A DNA stretch of 64,000 bases from Margaritifera margaritifera (GCA_029931535.1 JAQPZY010001190.1:1441001-1505000), one strand, 5' to 3'. Shown: positions 34,985 through 47,789, counted from the stretch's first letter. Program-made: numbers and translations. The notes: generated by a model from the sequence alone, not told the origin.

Positions 34985-35480
34985 TTCTTGCTTCCAATCT
35001 AGTTTAATTCTCTTCACCTGGGTTAAGAGACATCCATTAATGTGTCATATCGCTTAATCTTGTACTATCATTCAACGAAAGCTGGATTATGAATTTCATA
35101 CTGGAATTTATTGCTTGTGTGTAGAATACAATTCGATTGTTCAATCCAGTTTAGTCCGCCATGCTCGAACAAAAAGACATCCATCACTATGTCATATTGC
35201 TTAATTTTATAACATCACTCAAAGAAGGATAAATTATGGATGAGATATTCAATTGAGTACTTATCTATAAACTTTAATTCGCTTGGTCCAATCCATTTTG
35301 TTCCACCATAGGCATATCTTCTTTTTCTTAAATCATTACTTACAGAAAGATATATTATGGAATGTGATACTTAAATTTATTGTTTATGTATAGATTACAT
35401 ACAGTTGGGTTGTTCAGTCCAGTTTAGTCCACCACACTCCAGTGGAGACATCCATGTTTGTGACACCTCGTCTTATTCTC
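34985..35480. repeat. Four diverged ~125-bp tandem units
   Basis: Each unit contains a form of TTCAATCCAGTTTAGTCC, then AGACATCCAT, then GTCATATTGCTTAATTTT and AGAAAGATATATTATGGA. Confidence 0.8.
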
Positions 35481-35929
35481 GTGAATTATGGATTTGGTAA
35501 TGGAATTCGATGGTAGTAGTATAGCGGGCTATGATGCGGCCCAACGGGAATTTAACATGGACGGGACGGTATTGTGGCTTAAGGAAATTTAGTATTTTGG
35601 ATCGTACGATATGGACGTATGAAACGTTTACATAGTGGCCACTAGCCTACGAGCAAGTTGACTTCGATTAAATTCCGAACTACAGCGTACACTTACTTAC
35701 GCTGGCAGATTCAAGGATTTGAAATACGAAGTTCTGCGGATAAATAACCCATGTTAATCACTGACTTGTTTGATTCTATGTTTGTTCAAATTGAAACGAC
35801 AATGTCAGGTCAAATATCAAGATCACTTGCGACGTTGCATCACCCACAACAGTTTGAAATATCTCCATCTTACTTGACCACCCATATTAAAATTCTCATA
35901 GAAGGTTACGCTGTTAGTAATGTAAAAGT

Positions 35930-36500
35930 TCCCATCTACCGAAAAGAACAATGTACTTTATGCTTGCTGTCTAAAAGTACGCGACGCCTTTTTAGCCGAA
36001 ATAAGAACTTCAGGGTTTGGTTTTCACAAAGTGTAGGATTACTTGCTGTTGCGTTCGCCAATATCGCCGTTGAGAAACGCAATAGATGCAGCGATTGAAA
36101 CAAAAATATACTTTATATTTGGTGTCTAAAAGTACACGACACCTTAAGCACAATTTTAAACTTGAGAGTTTGTTTTTCACAAAATGTAGCAATGTTTGCT
36201 GTCACGTGGAAAACAAAAGAGGAGCAGCGATTGAAAACAATAATGTTCTTCGTGTACTTTCTGTTTAAAAGTACCTGACACCTTACGCCAAATTCATAAC
36301 TTTAAAGTTTATTTTTCTCCAATTGTACCAATGCTTGTAGTCGCAAGACCCAATATCGCTGTGATGAAACACAACAGAAGAAGCAATTGAAAACAACAAT
36401 GTACTTTATGATTGCTGTATAAAAGTACACGACACCTAATGTCAAATTAGAACTTGAGATTTTGTTGAACAAAGTGCAGCAAAACCTGCTGTCATGTTCC
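35930..36500. repeat. Four diverged ~155-bp tandem units
   Basis: Each unit has ACAATGTACTTTATGCTTGC followed by TAAAAGTACACGACACC, a TTTTCACAAARTGTAG stretch and GCAGCGATTGAAAAC. The frame at 35751-36098 runs through the first unit and is not a credible gene. Confidence 0.82.
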
Positions 36501-37038
36501 CGAGAAGAAACGTGGAAAATCCTTTCGTCGAATTTAGTGGCTCACGGCGTTAAAGTTCCATAGACCCCCATAGTGGCCCGCAGTGTTAAAGTTCCATAGC
36601 CTCCCATAATGATATTGGTAATGTTAAATTTCCATAGGTCCTCATACTGTCCTATCCATTTTAACTTCATATAGGATCACCTATACTATTGATGATTATG
36701 CACAGACTATAATAAAGTTGCGAATTGATGACTTTAAGAATTTAAAGATATGTAATATTTCTTTCGAATTATGTAACTGTACGCTGTACTAAAGAGTCAT
36801 TATGTTCATCAGAGAACAGATTTATTTTGTCAGCCAGCCACCAAGATTCTCTTTACGCGCAACTGGATAAAGGTTTGATGAAAATCACTAGCCAGTTTAT
36901 CGACAGTATGGGATATAAGACAGATTTAACTACAGTGAAATCTTTCTACAGAGGATACTCAAGGGATCACAATAATTACTCCGTTATGAACAGAGATTAA
37001 ATATAAAAGAGAAGTGTAAAAAGGGTTTATAGATATGT

Positions 37039-37275
37039 ATTGTTCTTTTTTAGTATGTATCCGTTAAATGATCGTTATTGTTCTTTTTTTGTATGTATCC
37101 GTTAAATGATCGTTATTGTTCTTTTTTAGTATGTATCCGTTAAATGATCGTTATTGTTCTTTTTTAGTATGTATCCGTTAAATGATCGTTATTGTTCTTT
37201 TTAAGTATGTATCCGTTAAATGATCGTTATTGTGCTTTTTTAGTATGTATCCGTTAAATGATCGTTATTGTCCGT
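37039..37275. repeat. 38-bp minisatellite, 6 copies
   Basis: The unit TGTTCTTTTTTAGTATGTAT plus CCGTTAAATGATCGTTAT is repeated with three scattered substitutions in total. Confidence 0.95.
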
Positions 37276-37339
37276 TGTTATCGAGCCCACGTTAGTGGGA
37301 AGCGAGACATAGCAGTCGCTTTTCCGGCTGCAGTGTCGG

Positions 37340-38100
37340 CAGTTTCAGCAGTTAAGACCCATTGATAGAGTCTCATCATACATGGCATCAATGATTATGA
37401 AGCCAAGACAATTCATTCAGCAACATGTTTCATTGCCTCTGACTTTGCGGTCAAGGTATTGTAATAAATAATCTGCGTTTATGTAGGTTATTTTATTTTA
37501 TTTTATTTATTTATTTATTTTTTTTTTCTCATAGTTCCTAAACTCCCAAATGGATTTTGTTCATACTTGTAATGAATCTCTTTGAAGCTAAGGCAATTTA
37601 TTTTGCGACACGATCGCTTGATCTTTTTATCTATTGTCAAAGTCACTGTCATAAAAAGGGTTTGGCTTTGGTTATTTTTAGTTAGTTTCTTAATGGAGTT
37701 TCTTCATACATGTGATGAATCATTATGTATCTAAAACAATTCATTCTGCGACGTGCTTGTTCGCCCCTTTGACCTTGGGGTGAAGGTCAAAGTTACAGAA
37801 AATTGCGTTTAGGTTTTGGTTGAAGTTTTTTTTAATTTACTTATAATTTCTAAACCCCCTAATGGATTTTCTTCATACTTGGAATGAATCATTACCAATC
37901 TAAGACAATTCATTTTGCGACAGACTCGCTCGTTTCTTTGACTTTGGATCCAAGGTTACAGTCATAGAAAATTTGTGTTATGTTTTTTAAAATGTTTTTT
38001 CATTTGTTTGTATTTCCTAAACCCGTTAATGGGTGTTATTTATGCTTTGGATGAATTATTAAGAAAAGTCATTCAGCGACATGCACGCTAAACAATATGA
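37340..38100. repeat. Five diverged ~175-bp tandem units
   Basis: Units contain CCTAAACCCCCTAATGGATT, CTTCATACTTGGAATGAATC, AAGACAATTCATTTTGCGAC and a TGACCTTGGGGTGAAGGTC segment. This resembles the repetitive 'C-terminal' blocks common in bivalve intergenic DNA (general impression, not a search result). Confidence 0.8.
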
Positions 38101-38198
38101 TCTTGCGTCAAGATCACATGTGTTACGGCAGTGTTTTGATCGTTAGCTCTCATCCTAGAACAAATCTTCATTTTGGTGTGTCGTTTTTTATTTTTTAT

Positions 38199-38219
38199 GG
38201 GGGGGGGGGGGGGGGGGGG
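38199..38219. repeat. Poly-G tract (21 bases)
   Basis: It starts after TTTTTTATG and is the longest G run in the window. Confidence 0.95.
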
Positions 38220-39690
38220 CGGGTGGTGATCTGACTGTAATACTTAAAAAGACACGAAGACATTTACTACGGTTTTTTTTTTAGGTCAAAGGGTCATCAT
38301 AAGGAAAGTTTTGGACAATACAGCTTTAAAGTCCATCGTTAGTGTCAATAGACTAATTTGCCGTCTGTGGTTTTCATTAAAAACACGCACAGATTTATAT
38401 TCTTTTAACCCTAAATGCGCTGTGGACTCTAATGTTAATTATTATTTTGTCATTTTTAATTTGTGTTTATTCATATATCAAAATTAGAACCTTATTGCAT
38501 GAAATAAAATGCAAGCATTTTAGCTAACTTATACTATTTCTAATATCTAATTTTATTGCAATAATAAAGATAGAAATACGTGCAAGTCTACCTTCTTCTG
38601 CTACACATAAGTATGTCATAAAATTATGTGACACTGTATTTGTTTTGCTACCCTTACATTTCTGTTTTTGACAATCACACAGGCATATAAGATACTGGAT
38701 TGGCAAGGATTAAAGTGCTCACCTTCCATTATATTCAGTAATCCATAGAAGTTGATACAGTTTTTATGTCATCGAACGAACTTGAACTTTATTTTGTGCT
38801 GCATAAACACGGCATAAGAAGGAGAACTATTAATGTTTAACATACTGAGCAACGATTACACATGGATATCATTGTAACTAGGAGTTAGCATACGAGTTCG
38901 CTTCCTTGTACAGTTGCCGTACGTACAAACTTGAAGCATATATATTCCATATCTGTTTGTTTAACTGTGTTAATTCACTTCCCAGTTTACTTTACTTTAA
39001 TGTGTACTAAAAAGATCTAGTACATTAGACAGCAGAGAACTAAAACGTTGCGGCAAAACACTTTTTCTTTATGGCGTGAAGGTTACTTTAAGAAATGTTC
39101 AAATATTGTGAGCATCTTAGTGGTAATAATTTCCTTATTATGCGCAGCTAATTATAATATCTGCTCTATTTTTTATAATATATTTCCTTGTCTGGTTTAA
39201 AAGCTATCATCCAAATTTGAACTTATTGTCTCGTTATGATTAAATATATTAATCTGTACTTGATATTATATTCTAACATCATGACTTTGCCGTGAACTGC
39301 ACGCTTTTCTTCTTAATATTTTGTAACATAAATCAAATTTACATTAATTTTCTTAAACATAATAGTTAGCTTCTTCTAAAACACTGGTTAAATGCAATCT
39401 TTACCACGAGTGAAATTCTAGCATCTTTACATATAAGACATCATAAATGATCGTGTTTTTGATTATATATCAACTCTACGAAAGAGCATGCTCTGGCCAA
39501 TCACATTATTCAACAAATATTATAAAAGTTCACGTGTAATTAACAAGAACGTGAGAAGTCATTTTTCACATTTTTGGAAGACTGCGTTATTCACCGATGT
39601 TGATGCGTAACATAGCTAGATGTTATGTCACAAAGTGACGTACAATTTTATCGCGTGACTTTTTATAAGGCTTATATGTATTCTTTATAT
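38220..39690. other. No gene recognised
   Basis: Very AT-rich DNA with no repeat or exon that I can support. Confidence 0.45.
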
Positions 39691-39860
39691 GATAAACTGA
39701 ATTCATGGCGCATGCGTTTGTGCTGATATAGTGGCAATTTTCTAATATTTTACAATAATTATTTAATATTAGAAAATGATTTTCTAATGTCAGTAAATAA
39801 TTTTCTAATATTAGATGATCCATTTTCTAATAGAAAACCAGCGCCACATGCTATTGGCGA
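39690..39860. repeat. AT-rich palindromic repeat built from TTTCTAATATTAGAAAA
   Basis: Alternating ATTTTCTAATA and TATTAGAAAAT blocks form overlapping inverted repeats, flanked by GGCGCATGCG and CAGCGCCACATGC. A related block lies at 46480-46650. It may be a MITE, but no target duplication was identified. Confidence 0.6.
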
Positions 39861-40034
39861 AGCTTATTCCATTTTCCAAACAATTATTTCTCTCTTCACA
39901 TGCCTCTGTCGTTAGAAGTTCCCAAATACGCTGTGAAAAATAGAAACGTAAGTGATGTGAATGAAAAAGACATTTTGAAGAAATGGCATCGACTTGCTTA
40001 ATTACGAACATCTGACTCGTGTATTTAGTTTTTA

Positions 40035-40992
40035 TATACCCGCCATAAGGCGGAGATTATCATGTTGTGGTGTTGTCCGTCCGCCCGTCTGTCCGTAAGT
40101 CCTTTGGTCCTTCAGTCCGTCTGTCTGTTCGTTCCGCACAATAACTCAAATTATCAACCATCTACAAATGCCAAACTTTGTAAGTAGCTTGCATTTGGTG
40201 CAAGAAATAAACCTATCGATTTCGGGCTCAAAACTTTAAAGGTCAAGGTCACACGGACTGCAAGAAGGAAAGTTATTTCCACAACATAACTTTACTTGCA
40301 TACCAGATACCTTGACCAATCCTTGTAAATGGCTTGCATTGGAGATAAGAAAGACACCTATCGATTTGGGGTCAGAAGGTAAAAGGTCAAGGTCACGGTG
40401 ACTTTTAGAAGAAAAAAGGTTCCGCATGATATCTTTGTTTTTTTTAATCAGCTATTGGATGATCAGCAGTTGAGACAAGGAACATACCTATTCATTTTGG
40501 GGGTCAAAAGATCAAAGGTCATAAGGAATGGAAGAAGGAAAAACTACCCACCCCCCACCCCCGAAAAAAATACTTAATTTCTGTACTAAACTTTGTTGAT
40601 TGCTTGCATTGGAGAAAAGAAAGAAAAAAACCCCTATTGATTTGGGGGTTAAAAGGTCAAAGCTTAATATAAGATAGATTGCAAGGAGGGAAATGGTTTC
40701 CTATGTCACAAACCATGACTAAACGTTGTGGATGTCTTGCAGTTGAGATAATAAAGGTAAGTATCGATTTGCGGGGCAATAGGTCAAACTGAGATTGAAA
40801 GAAGAAAAGTGGTTTCCGAAAATAACTTGACTTCGGTGTCTTTTACCATGACCAAATTTTGTGGATAACTTGCATTTAAGACAAGTAATACACTTATTGA
40901 TCTCGGATTCAAAAGGTCAAGGATTCGACCAATCAAAAATGGTTTTATATGCAAGATGTATAATAATACTACATACCACGTGGCGGGTGTAT
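40035..40992. mobile_element. TIR element with TATACCCGCCA ends and internal tandem units
   Basis: It starts TATACCCGCCATAAGGCGG and ends ACGTGGCGGGTGTATA. The interior begins with a GTCCGTCC-rich stretch, then five or more diverged ~150-bp units containing AAAGGTCAAGGTCAC, GRAAGAAGGAAA and TTTGTGGATNRCTTGCA. It has no coding capacity, so it is non-autonomous. Confidence 0.7.
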
Positions 40993-41440
40993 AATGTACG
41001 GTTTACGTTTACGCGTGCATTCTCGCAGTAATACTACATATATCGGATGCAATCTTGAGAATACAACGTATCAAAGTCATGAAAATTGTTTGTTTGAGCC
41101 ATTTGTAAGAGGGATTTAGACATTTTTGATATCTTGAACCTTTAAAAAGTGTATAATATATTGTAGAGTCCATATTAATAGCTGACCTTTAAATACGCTA
41201 ACGGTTTCCAATGGTATTTGCGTCAACACTAACAGCTTTTAACGCATTTTAATTTTTTTATTTCTTTGTTTTTTCTTCCAGTTAGCTATTTTACATACAG
41301 TTATCTGCTCTATATTTATTATTGCTGAAAGTGCAGAAAGTAAAAAAAGTGTCATCGAGTCGGACATAACACTGTTTAGCCTCGTTCTAGGCCACCGTTG
41401 TTTACCACTGAAACACTGAATGCAAAATAAAGGTATTTAA

Positions 41441-41562
41441 ACAGATGTATTTATAAGTATATAATTACTTTTGCACACCACAGATGCATTTATAAGTGTA
41501 TAATTACTTTTGCACACCACAGATGAATTTATAAGTATATAATTACTTTTGCACACCACAGA
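41441..41562. repeat. 39-bp tandem repeat, 3 copies
   Basis: CAGATGCATTTATAAGTGTA and TAATTACTTTTGCACACCA are repeated with anchors at 41442, 41481 and 41520. Confidence 0.93.
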
Positions 41563-44399
41563 TTAAATACCCCCCAAGAAAGTTTTTTAAATGTCTCTGA
41601 AAAAATATTCCGCAGATTCTGGTGTCAGTAAAATAAAGCAGCATCTTGAGTATTTAGGGTAAAATCAGCTTGATATACAGACAATAAGACAAGTCAATAG
41701 TTTTATCTTTTAGATAGTTATAATCATTCTTTGGTACATACATATTGTAGGCGACTTCTACTTTCTGTCTGCCAAGGAGAGATCATTGAAAATTTTTCAC
41801 TCAACAATAAAGTCAACAAAAATGTTTAAATAAAATAGCACAAAGAGAAAGATGGACAGATGTGATCAGTACCAAATATTCATTTTGGTTCACACATACA
41901 AATATGACTCCATCAAGGAAACACTCTTTGCTTGCACTCTTGTACGGTTCGAAATAGACATTGAAGTTAATTTTCAATTGTTTGTGACAAAATCATTTCA
42001 ATAAAAGTTATATTTGTTTCGTGTTTTAGAATGAAATAGTCTTTTCAGTGTTTGAAGAAGTGAAATAATATTTTGAAAAAAATACAGTTATCCTAACAGA
42101 CAAAATCTGAAGATTTGCTTTAATTCGTAGGTTACAAATGCAATGTGGTGGAAGATAAATAAAAGGAATTTTGCTCAGATTTGAACTCGACTGCGCTCAG
42201 AAATTAATCTGGCGAGTACAGTCAGTCACAACCTTTGGTTTTTGACCACGTGACAGAATTAGAAAAATAGGTTTTACAGACTAAATCCAGCAACCAATCA
42301 AATGTGTCAAACTGGCAGACCTCCATCTGCCGCTATTCTTACGCTAGCGACTGTACGTGAATAAGTTTCAGCATATTTCGATCTATTACATATTTGTACA
42401 TAAGATTTTCTTGCTCAGTATAAACACTCTGAGATTCAGACTCTGTATGGTAAGGCGGCAATATAGTTTCAGCAGCAAAAGAACGGTTCTACAATGGATA
42501 CATTTTAGCAGACCAATGACAGGGTATAACGGTAGCAACGATATGCTGTTTCAAAGGAGGTTGCAACTAGGCACACAATAGTGCAGTCCTATAGTTGTAT
42601 TACTCCATTATTCTATATAATTTTTATCGAGAGTCTGCTTGTTTCACATATTATTGATGGCAATAAGGTCACTGTGACTTCATTTTAGTGCAAGTTTACA
42701 TGAATCACATACCTGTAATATTTCAACATCGATGTCATGGATCGCAGATCACAAGCAAACAAGGAGTACATAAGAGCTTGACACGATCGATACAAATTTG
42801 TTTACCGCGAACCACAAGCTACACGAAACTCGATATTTAACATTTTCATCGCGATGTTTCTCTTAAGCAACCACAAAATGGAGTAAAACATATTTGGAAT
42901 TAAATAAGGTAATATATGCATGCAATTTGCCAATGAAATGGTAGTGAAAGTAAAATGTCAAACTTTGACAAGGAAAGAGTGATATAACGATCGATATGGT
43001 GATAGCTGAAGCCCATTGACTAAGATTTCTTACAGATATAATATATATGAGACTATTCAACTTTTTGTAGTTCAGTATAATTGGACTCGATGGACCACAT
43101 GCAGTTTGAGAATATGGCTACTAAGGAAAGCATTATCGAAAATAGGGACAAGCTATTCAAACGGTCAACTCGTGGGATCAAAGAGCAACTAACTCTCCAC
43201 AACCGCATGATCTCTTGCTACCCAAGGTCCAAGAAGCTAAAAATTTAACACTAATATCTTAAAACGAATAAAGTCTCTGAGCATATATAAATAGAGACAT
43301 CACATGCTATAGCAAATATCCACCTCCACTCCATTATGGTGCACTGCGAGTTGACCCTAAGTCTATGGCAATATCTTTCGATAATTTATTTAAAGCACAA
43401 ACATATAAACTACAGGACAGGACGATATACGTTAGACAAGTCAGGTAAAATGAAATTGAATAAATAGCAATGCTTGTTTCTACTTGTCAAAAAGTCCTAT
43501 GATGATGATTAACACCATAAGCTCACATCATCAGAAGTTGAAATAAGAAGACACAATTGACACAAATGTACCTTTCGATATACTTAAAAAATTTGGATTC
43601 TTTTGCAAAGATCATATGGGGGACAAAACAAAAAAAAAGACACTGTCTTTAAAAAATATCACGATTTTAGGGATATTGGGACAGATCTAAATGATAACCT
43701 CATGTTTAACTAATCTTTTAAAATGGGACATTTACATAAAATATGTTCCATCGCTGTGTTAACCTCGAGATATCGGTATTACTCGGTTATTTTTAAATAA
43801 ATGCAGCATTTAATGCAAATTCTCCAGTGGAGTCCAAGGCTAATTAAATTTTATTATATATTTCATAATGAGATATTGAAATGTATCAGTGGTTGAAAAT
43901 GGTATCGCCATAATGGCGATAACACTTTTATCCCCACTGAGGCAATATCACTTTTGGAACAATTTTCTTTTCCCATTTAGGAAATATATCTGCACTTATG
44001 TATGTTTTTCAAACCTGTATTTCCATATTTAGGCTTATTTCCCTTTCTTCTTCTTCTTCTTGTTGTTCTTCTTTTCTTTTCTGGTTTGATTTGATTTCTT
44101 ACAAACACCAGATGGAAAAGTATAGTTTCATTTTTTTTTCTTCATTTTTTTATTTTTTTATAAATATTTTATTTGTTTAGCACGATTTTGCTTCGAGAGT
44201 CAAGCATTTCTAGTAATCAAACATCCCAACAGAAACCGTAGACCAAACATCTTCGTCGATAACAATCACCAGGTGTAAAAGAAATCGCTGTCGAAACATA
44301 TTGATCAGTTTATGATCACAGCATATGACAGCAATGAAGTAACAACAACAAATCGACGCATTTCATCTAGTGGTTGTGCAGTAAATGGTTTCACCGAGT
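41563..44399. other. No gene recognised
   Basis: AT-rich sequence. The only longer open frames (42357-42581 and 42863-43060) carry no recognisable domain. Confidence 0.45.
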
Positions 44400-44705
44400 A
44401 AGATGGGTGCTTCTGTGGCCGAGTAAGCGCCCAGTCTACGACTCAATAAAGCGTAAACTGCGTTACGACGCAGATCAATGTCTCCTAGTTCGAGCCCAGC
44501 AAACGGCGCGGAGGTGATACGGTGGTTTCCTCCGGTTACTCGGGTTTCCTTCACCTCACAAAGGCGGCCTTCCGTCGCTCCCCTACTTAGTGTAGAGATA
44601 GTTGGTGAGATGTTAATATAGAATTGCTACACGCCTTGAATACATGGCCGAGGTTGGGGAGTGTCGGGATGATGACTCTATCTCACTTGTTGACGGTGCT
44701 CTGAT
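44400..44705 (+). mobile_element. tRNA-derived SINE, family C (long, single copy here)
   Basis: An A-box-like TGGCCGAGTAAGCG at 44416 and a B-box-like TAGTTCGAGCCC at 44486 are about 70 bases apart, suggesting a Leu- or Ser-type tRNA origin with a long variable arm. The body contains GGTGGTTTCCTCCGGTTACT and CGGGTTTCCTTCACCTC, a block common in invertebrate SINEs (from memory of that class). It is locally far more GC-rich than its surroundings. Confidence 0.7.
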
Positions 44706-45042
44706 AATTTCACTCAAAATACTAAGTAGTCGTATTATCGTTGTTGATGTTGTTCTTCTTGCCGCTGCTGCTAATGTAGATGATGAAGAAAAGGATAATT
44801 TGTAGTTGCTGTGGTTAATTTGTAGTTGTAGTAGTACGTCCTGATGCCCTCGGATAATTCTAGTCCTAAATTACTAGATTTATTTTTGTATTTATCTAAG
44901 GCGAAACTTTTGTATTTTATTTTGTGGTTTATTTAATTATTTACGACGACATATGTGTATGTCATCTATCTATCATTTAAATTTATGAATGTCAGATGAA
45001 ACATATCTCGTTGATAATTAATGGGTCATGTAATATAGCAAG

Positions 45043-46199
45043 TAGAGCTGGGTACCACGAAATAAATTGTATTGCGGTATACAGTGGTATTTCTGAACAT
45101 ACCGCGATACGTATCACGGTATACCACTATTATTTATTAGAAACCAACAATTTACTGTTCTGGGGCAGGGGCCAGACACTTTTTTAAAAAAAATGTCCGT
45201 CTGTCAATAGCTGGAAAAACTATCTTGCTCAGATTTATATCAAATTAACACAAGATTATATCCATTATACTATTTGAAAAAAAATTATCTTGAGATAAAA
45301 AAAAATAAAATATCTCAGCTCAAAAAAAAAAAAAAAAAATCAGCCCCCCCCCCCTCCAGCAAAAAAAATTTAATGATCAGTACGTTATAGTAGTTGAATT
45401 TGCTATGTGTATGTTAATTGTTGTATAAGTTGTAACCTAAAAGCTGTGACTAAATTGAGATGATTAAGCTTACATTATCGGTGACACCCTGTGAAAGACA
45501 TTGTGCTGACATTAGAGAGTTTGTTGATAAAAATAGTAAGTGTTGATAGTGAAGCCTACGATTTACTAGCTACACTATTGATAATAGACAAGGGAAACTT
45601 TGAGTGGGATGCCAACACACAGGTAAGATATTTATCAGAGAGGGCCAGTAAACATAAAACACACTTACTCAACAAACGAGAAAATACGTAAAATTCAAAG
45701 AACAAACAACTGCTCTCCTGAAAATCTTAGGATGATTGGCAGTCTTACAAAGGAATACATGTACTAAGCACATTAACATACGATAGTAAATAACTAAAAA
45801 CTATTTTTTTTTAATCCGAAATTTTGTAACAAGTTTGATTTGGCCTGAATATCTTTCACAACATCCCATTTGGCCACCACGTTGACATACGTGACACGTG
45901 TCAAACATATGATTAATAGATCATAAATATAATTATATTTGTAATATTCAAACTTAATTTGTGACAAGTACAACTGTTTTGTAAAAAAATAATAATAATT
46001 TTTTTAATTATTTTGTTACTAAAAATGAAAACATGCTGTTAATATCATTAAATTCGTAACAAGATTTCTCGGTAATTTGCGTCCATTCCTTACTGACGGA
46101 AACTACCGAAGTACCGGTACAGTGAAAAAGTACTGTGGTACGTACCAACGGAAAATAATACCGCGGTAAACCGGTATACCGGTAATACCGCGCACCTCT
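45043..46199. mobile_element. hAT-like non-autonomous element with 8-bp target duplication
   Basis: ATAGCAAG occurs immediately outside both ends (45035-45042 and 46200-46207), the 8-bp duplication expected of hAT insertions. The ends are TAGAGCTGGGTACC and GCGCACCTCT, imperfect inverted repeats. The subterminal regions are rich in GGTATACCG-type palindromes (45075-45130 and 46110-46195). There is no recognisable transposase. The open frame at 45491-45691 is not identifiable. Confidence 0.78.
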
Positions 46200-46207
46200 A
46201 TAGCAAG

Positions 46208-47037
46208 ACTACGATCTCGCACATTTCGTTTTCGTTTTCATTTTGATTTCTTCTCCTGCTTCTTCTTTTTTGTTGTTGTTCTTCTTCTTCTTCTTAACTA
46301 GGTCTCAGTGGATGAATAAGATTAAAGTTTACATCATTTCTATACCACACAAACTGAGAAATTCATTCCCGTATTCAATCCGTTGATAGACAGAAAGTAA
46401 CTCACGGCTTTATACTTGCTACCGTTTGTAAGGGACCGTTCATTGGTTCGTACAAAGTATACTGATTTTACCTACTGGTGACGTTGATTTCTAATATTTT
46501 AAATTTATTTCCTAATAATATAAATGTAAATATATTTTTTAATATAAAAAAATAAGACGCTGTTTCTAATATCTGAAAATAATTTTCAAATATTAGAAAA
46601 TGTACCGAGTTTCTAATGTTAGAAAATGTGTTTCTAATACTAGTATTACGTTTTTGCTAGTGTGTCAGACAGTGGATCAGTTCGCACTCCATATAGAGTT
46701 ATTATGCCCTGTAGTCAAGAAGTATTTAGAGCACATAAATTGAACTGTGACTTTCGATAAATTCACTAAAAAGAAACGTAGAATTGACACAATTACAGGA
46801 ATGGCATTATATTTAGTCTACATTTATATGAAGTTTTATTTATATCAGAAGACTATCAGAACTGTTTCTAATTTTTGAAGTCTAGAGTCAGTTTCATGAA
46901 GTTAGTCCCGAAGCAGAATTTCACCGACAAAAGTCCGAATGGACGAAATTTAAGACTGACCAATCCATTGCCTTAAGACCGGACTTAAATTTTAAGATAT
47001 GTTAGTGAAACGGGGGCCAGGACTTCTTCTCAATGAT
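46208..47037. other. No gene; includes an AT-rich palindromic block at 46480-46650
   Basis: The block alternates TTTCTAATAT and AATATTAGAAAATG and is related to 39690-39860. The remainder shows nothing recognisable. Confidence 0.5.
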
Positions 47038-47113
47038 AACAACTGCAAACTGCATAGACCCAGATCTGCCGTCGCATAATGCGCCGGCAGATCTGGGTCT
47101 ATGCAGTTTGTAC
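47038..47113. mobile_element. Single-hairpin derivative of the two-hairpin MITE (copy 4)
   Basis: Only the ACTGCATAGACCCAGATC hairpin is present. Its arms, about 26 bp each, are perfectly complementary around TCGCATAATGCGC, which is itself a small palindrome. The outer TACC-type termini are absent. Confidence 0.85.
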
Positions 47114-47474
47114 CCGACGATGTCCTTTGTCATTGTCCTGGCTCTATTTCTTATATCCAGTGCTATTTTTGCATTACTATCAATGTGCTCATCTTGCTAC
47201 AGTAGCAGCTGGTCCGAAAATCATAACTTCCAAAAGCTACAGTCGATCCATACCATGCTAAGCATTCGAATGCATCCATATCAGGGTGTAGCGGAGGAAA
47301 TCAAGAATCACGGATCATAGCCTAATCTCCATTTAGCTATTTCAGCGAGCATTATGATTTAATTTATAAATTCGGCTTAGTCTTTCAGCATTTCCCATAG
47401 TCAGTGTGAAAACATAATACTTGTTGAATATATTGCTTATACTAATATTCTTACCCTACACCCGTAGTAACCGG

Positions 47475-47532
<58 letters not shown>
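47475..47532. repeat. (AT)n microsatellite, about 29 units
   Basis: A pure run followed by GTATGTAT. Confidence 0.95.
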
Positions 47533-47540
<8 letters not shown>

Positions 47541-47592
47541 TCATGTCTGAATGCGAAGATTCCCCTTCTCTCTTCTACTTCCTTCTTTAGGA

Positions 47593-47787
47593 TGAACCCG
47601 CTGTGGCTCAGTGCCGGACTAGCGACGGAAATGATGCGGGTTTCGAATCCTACCATCGGATCAGCCCAGATCTGTTACCGTGGCGTGTCCGTGGGCAATA
47701 CACGCTACTCCTCTTTCTTCAGCAGTACATAACCTATTTATGTTGCTGTGCCGTAAAACACCAAATAGACTAAAACAAAACCAAAGC
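47593..47787 (+). mobile_element. tRNA-derived SINE, family A copy 2
   Basis: CTGTGGCTCAGTGCCGGACT (A-box-like), GGGTTTCGAATCCTACC (B-box-like), a core TGTTACCGTGGCGTGTCCGT and the tail TGCTGTGCCGTAAAACACC. It aligns along its length with the reverse complement of 32607-32776. Confidence 0.82.
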
Positions 47788-47789
47788 CT

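Noticed and set aside
35751..36098. 115-codon plus-strand open frame
   Set aside because: Its second half runs through the 155-bp tandem units, and no domain or splice context supports it.
37039..37275. Regular direct repeats that could be mistaken for a CRISPR array
   Set aside because: There are no unique spacers; units are head-to-tail with no variable sequence, and the genome is eukaryotic.
44415..44500. tRNA-like A and B boxes (also at 17047, 32607, 47593 and 56636)
   Set aside because: The boxes are followed by SINE bodies and shared tails, and anticodon arms are degenerate, so these are SINE heads rather than tRNA genes.
45491..45691. 66-codon open frame (LTLESLLIKIVSVDSEAYDL...)
   Set aside because: It is inside the hAT-like element, but I see no transposase motif, so I cannot name or support it.
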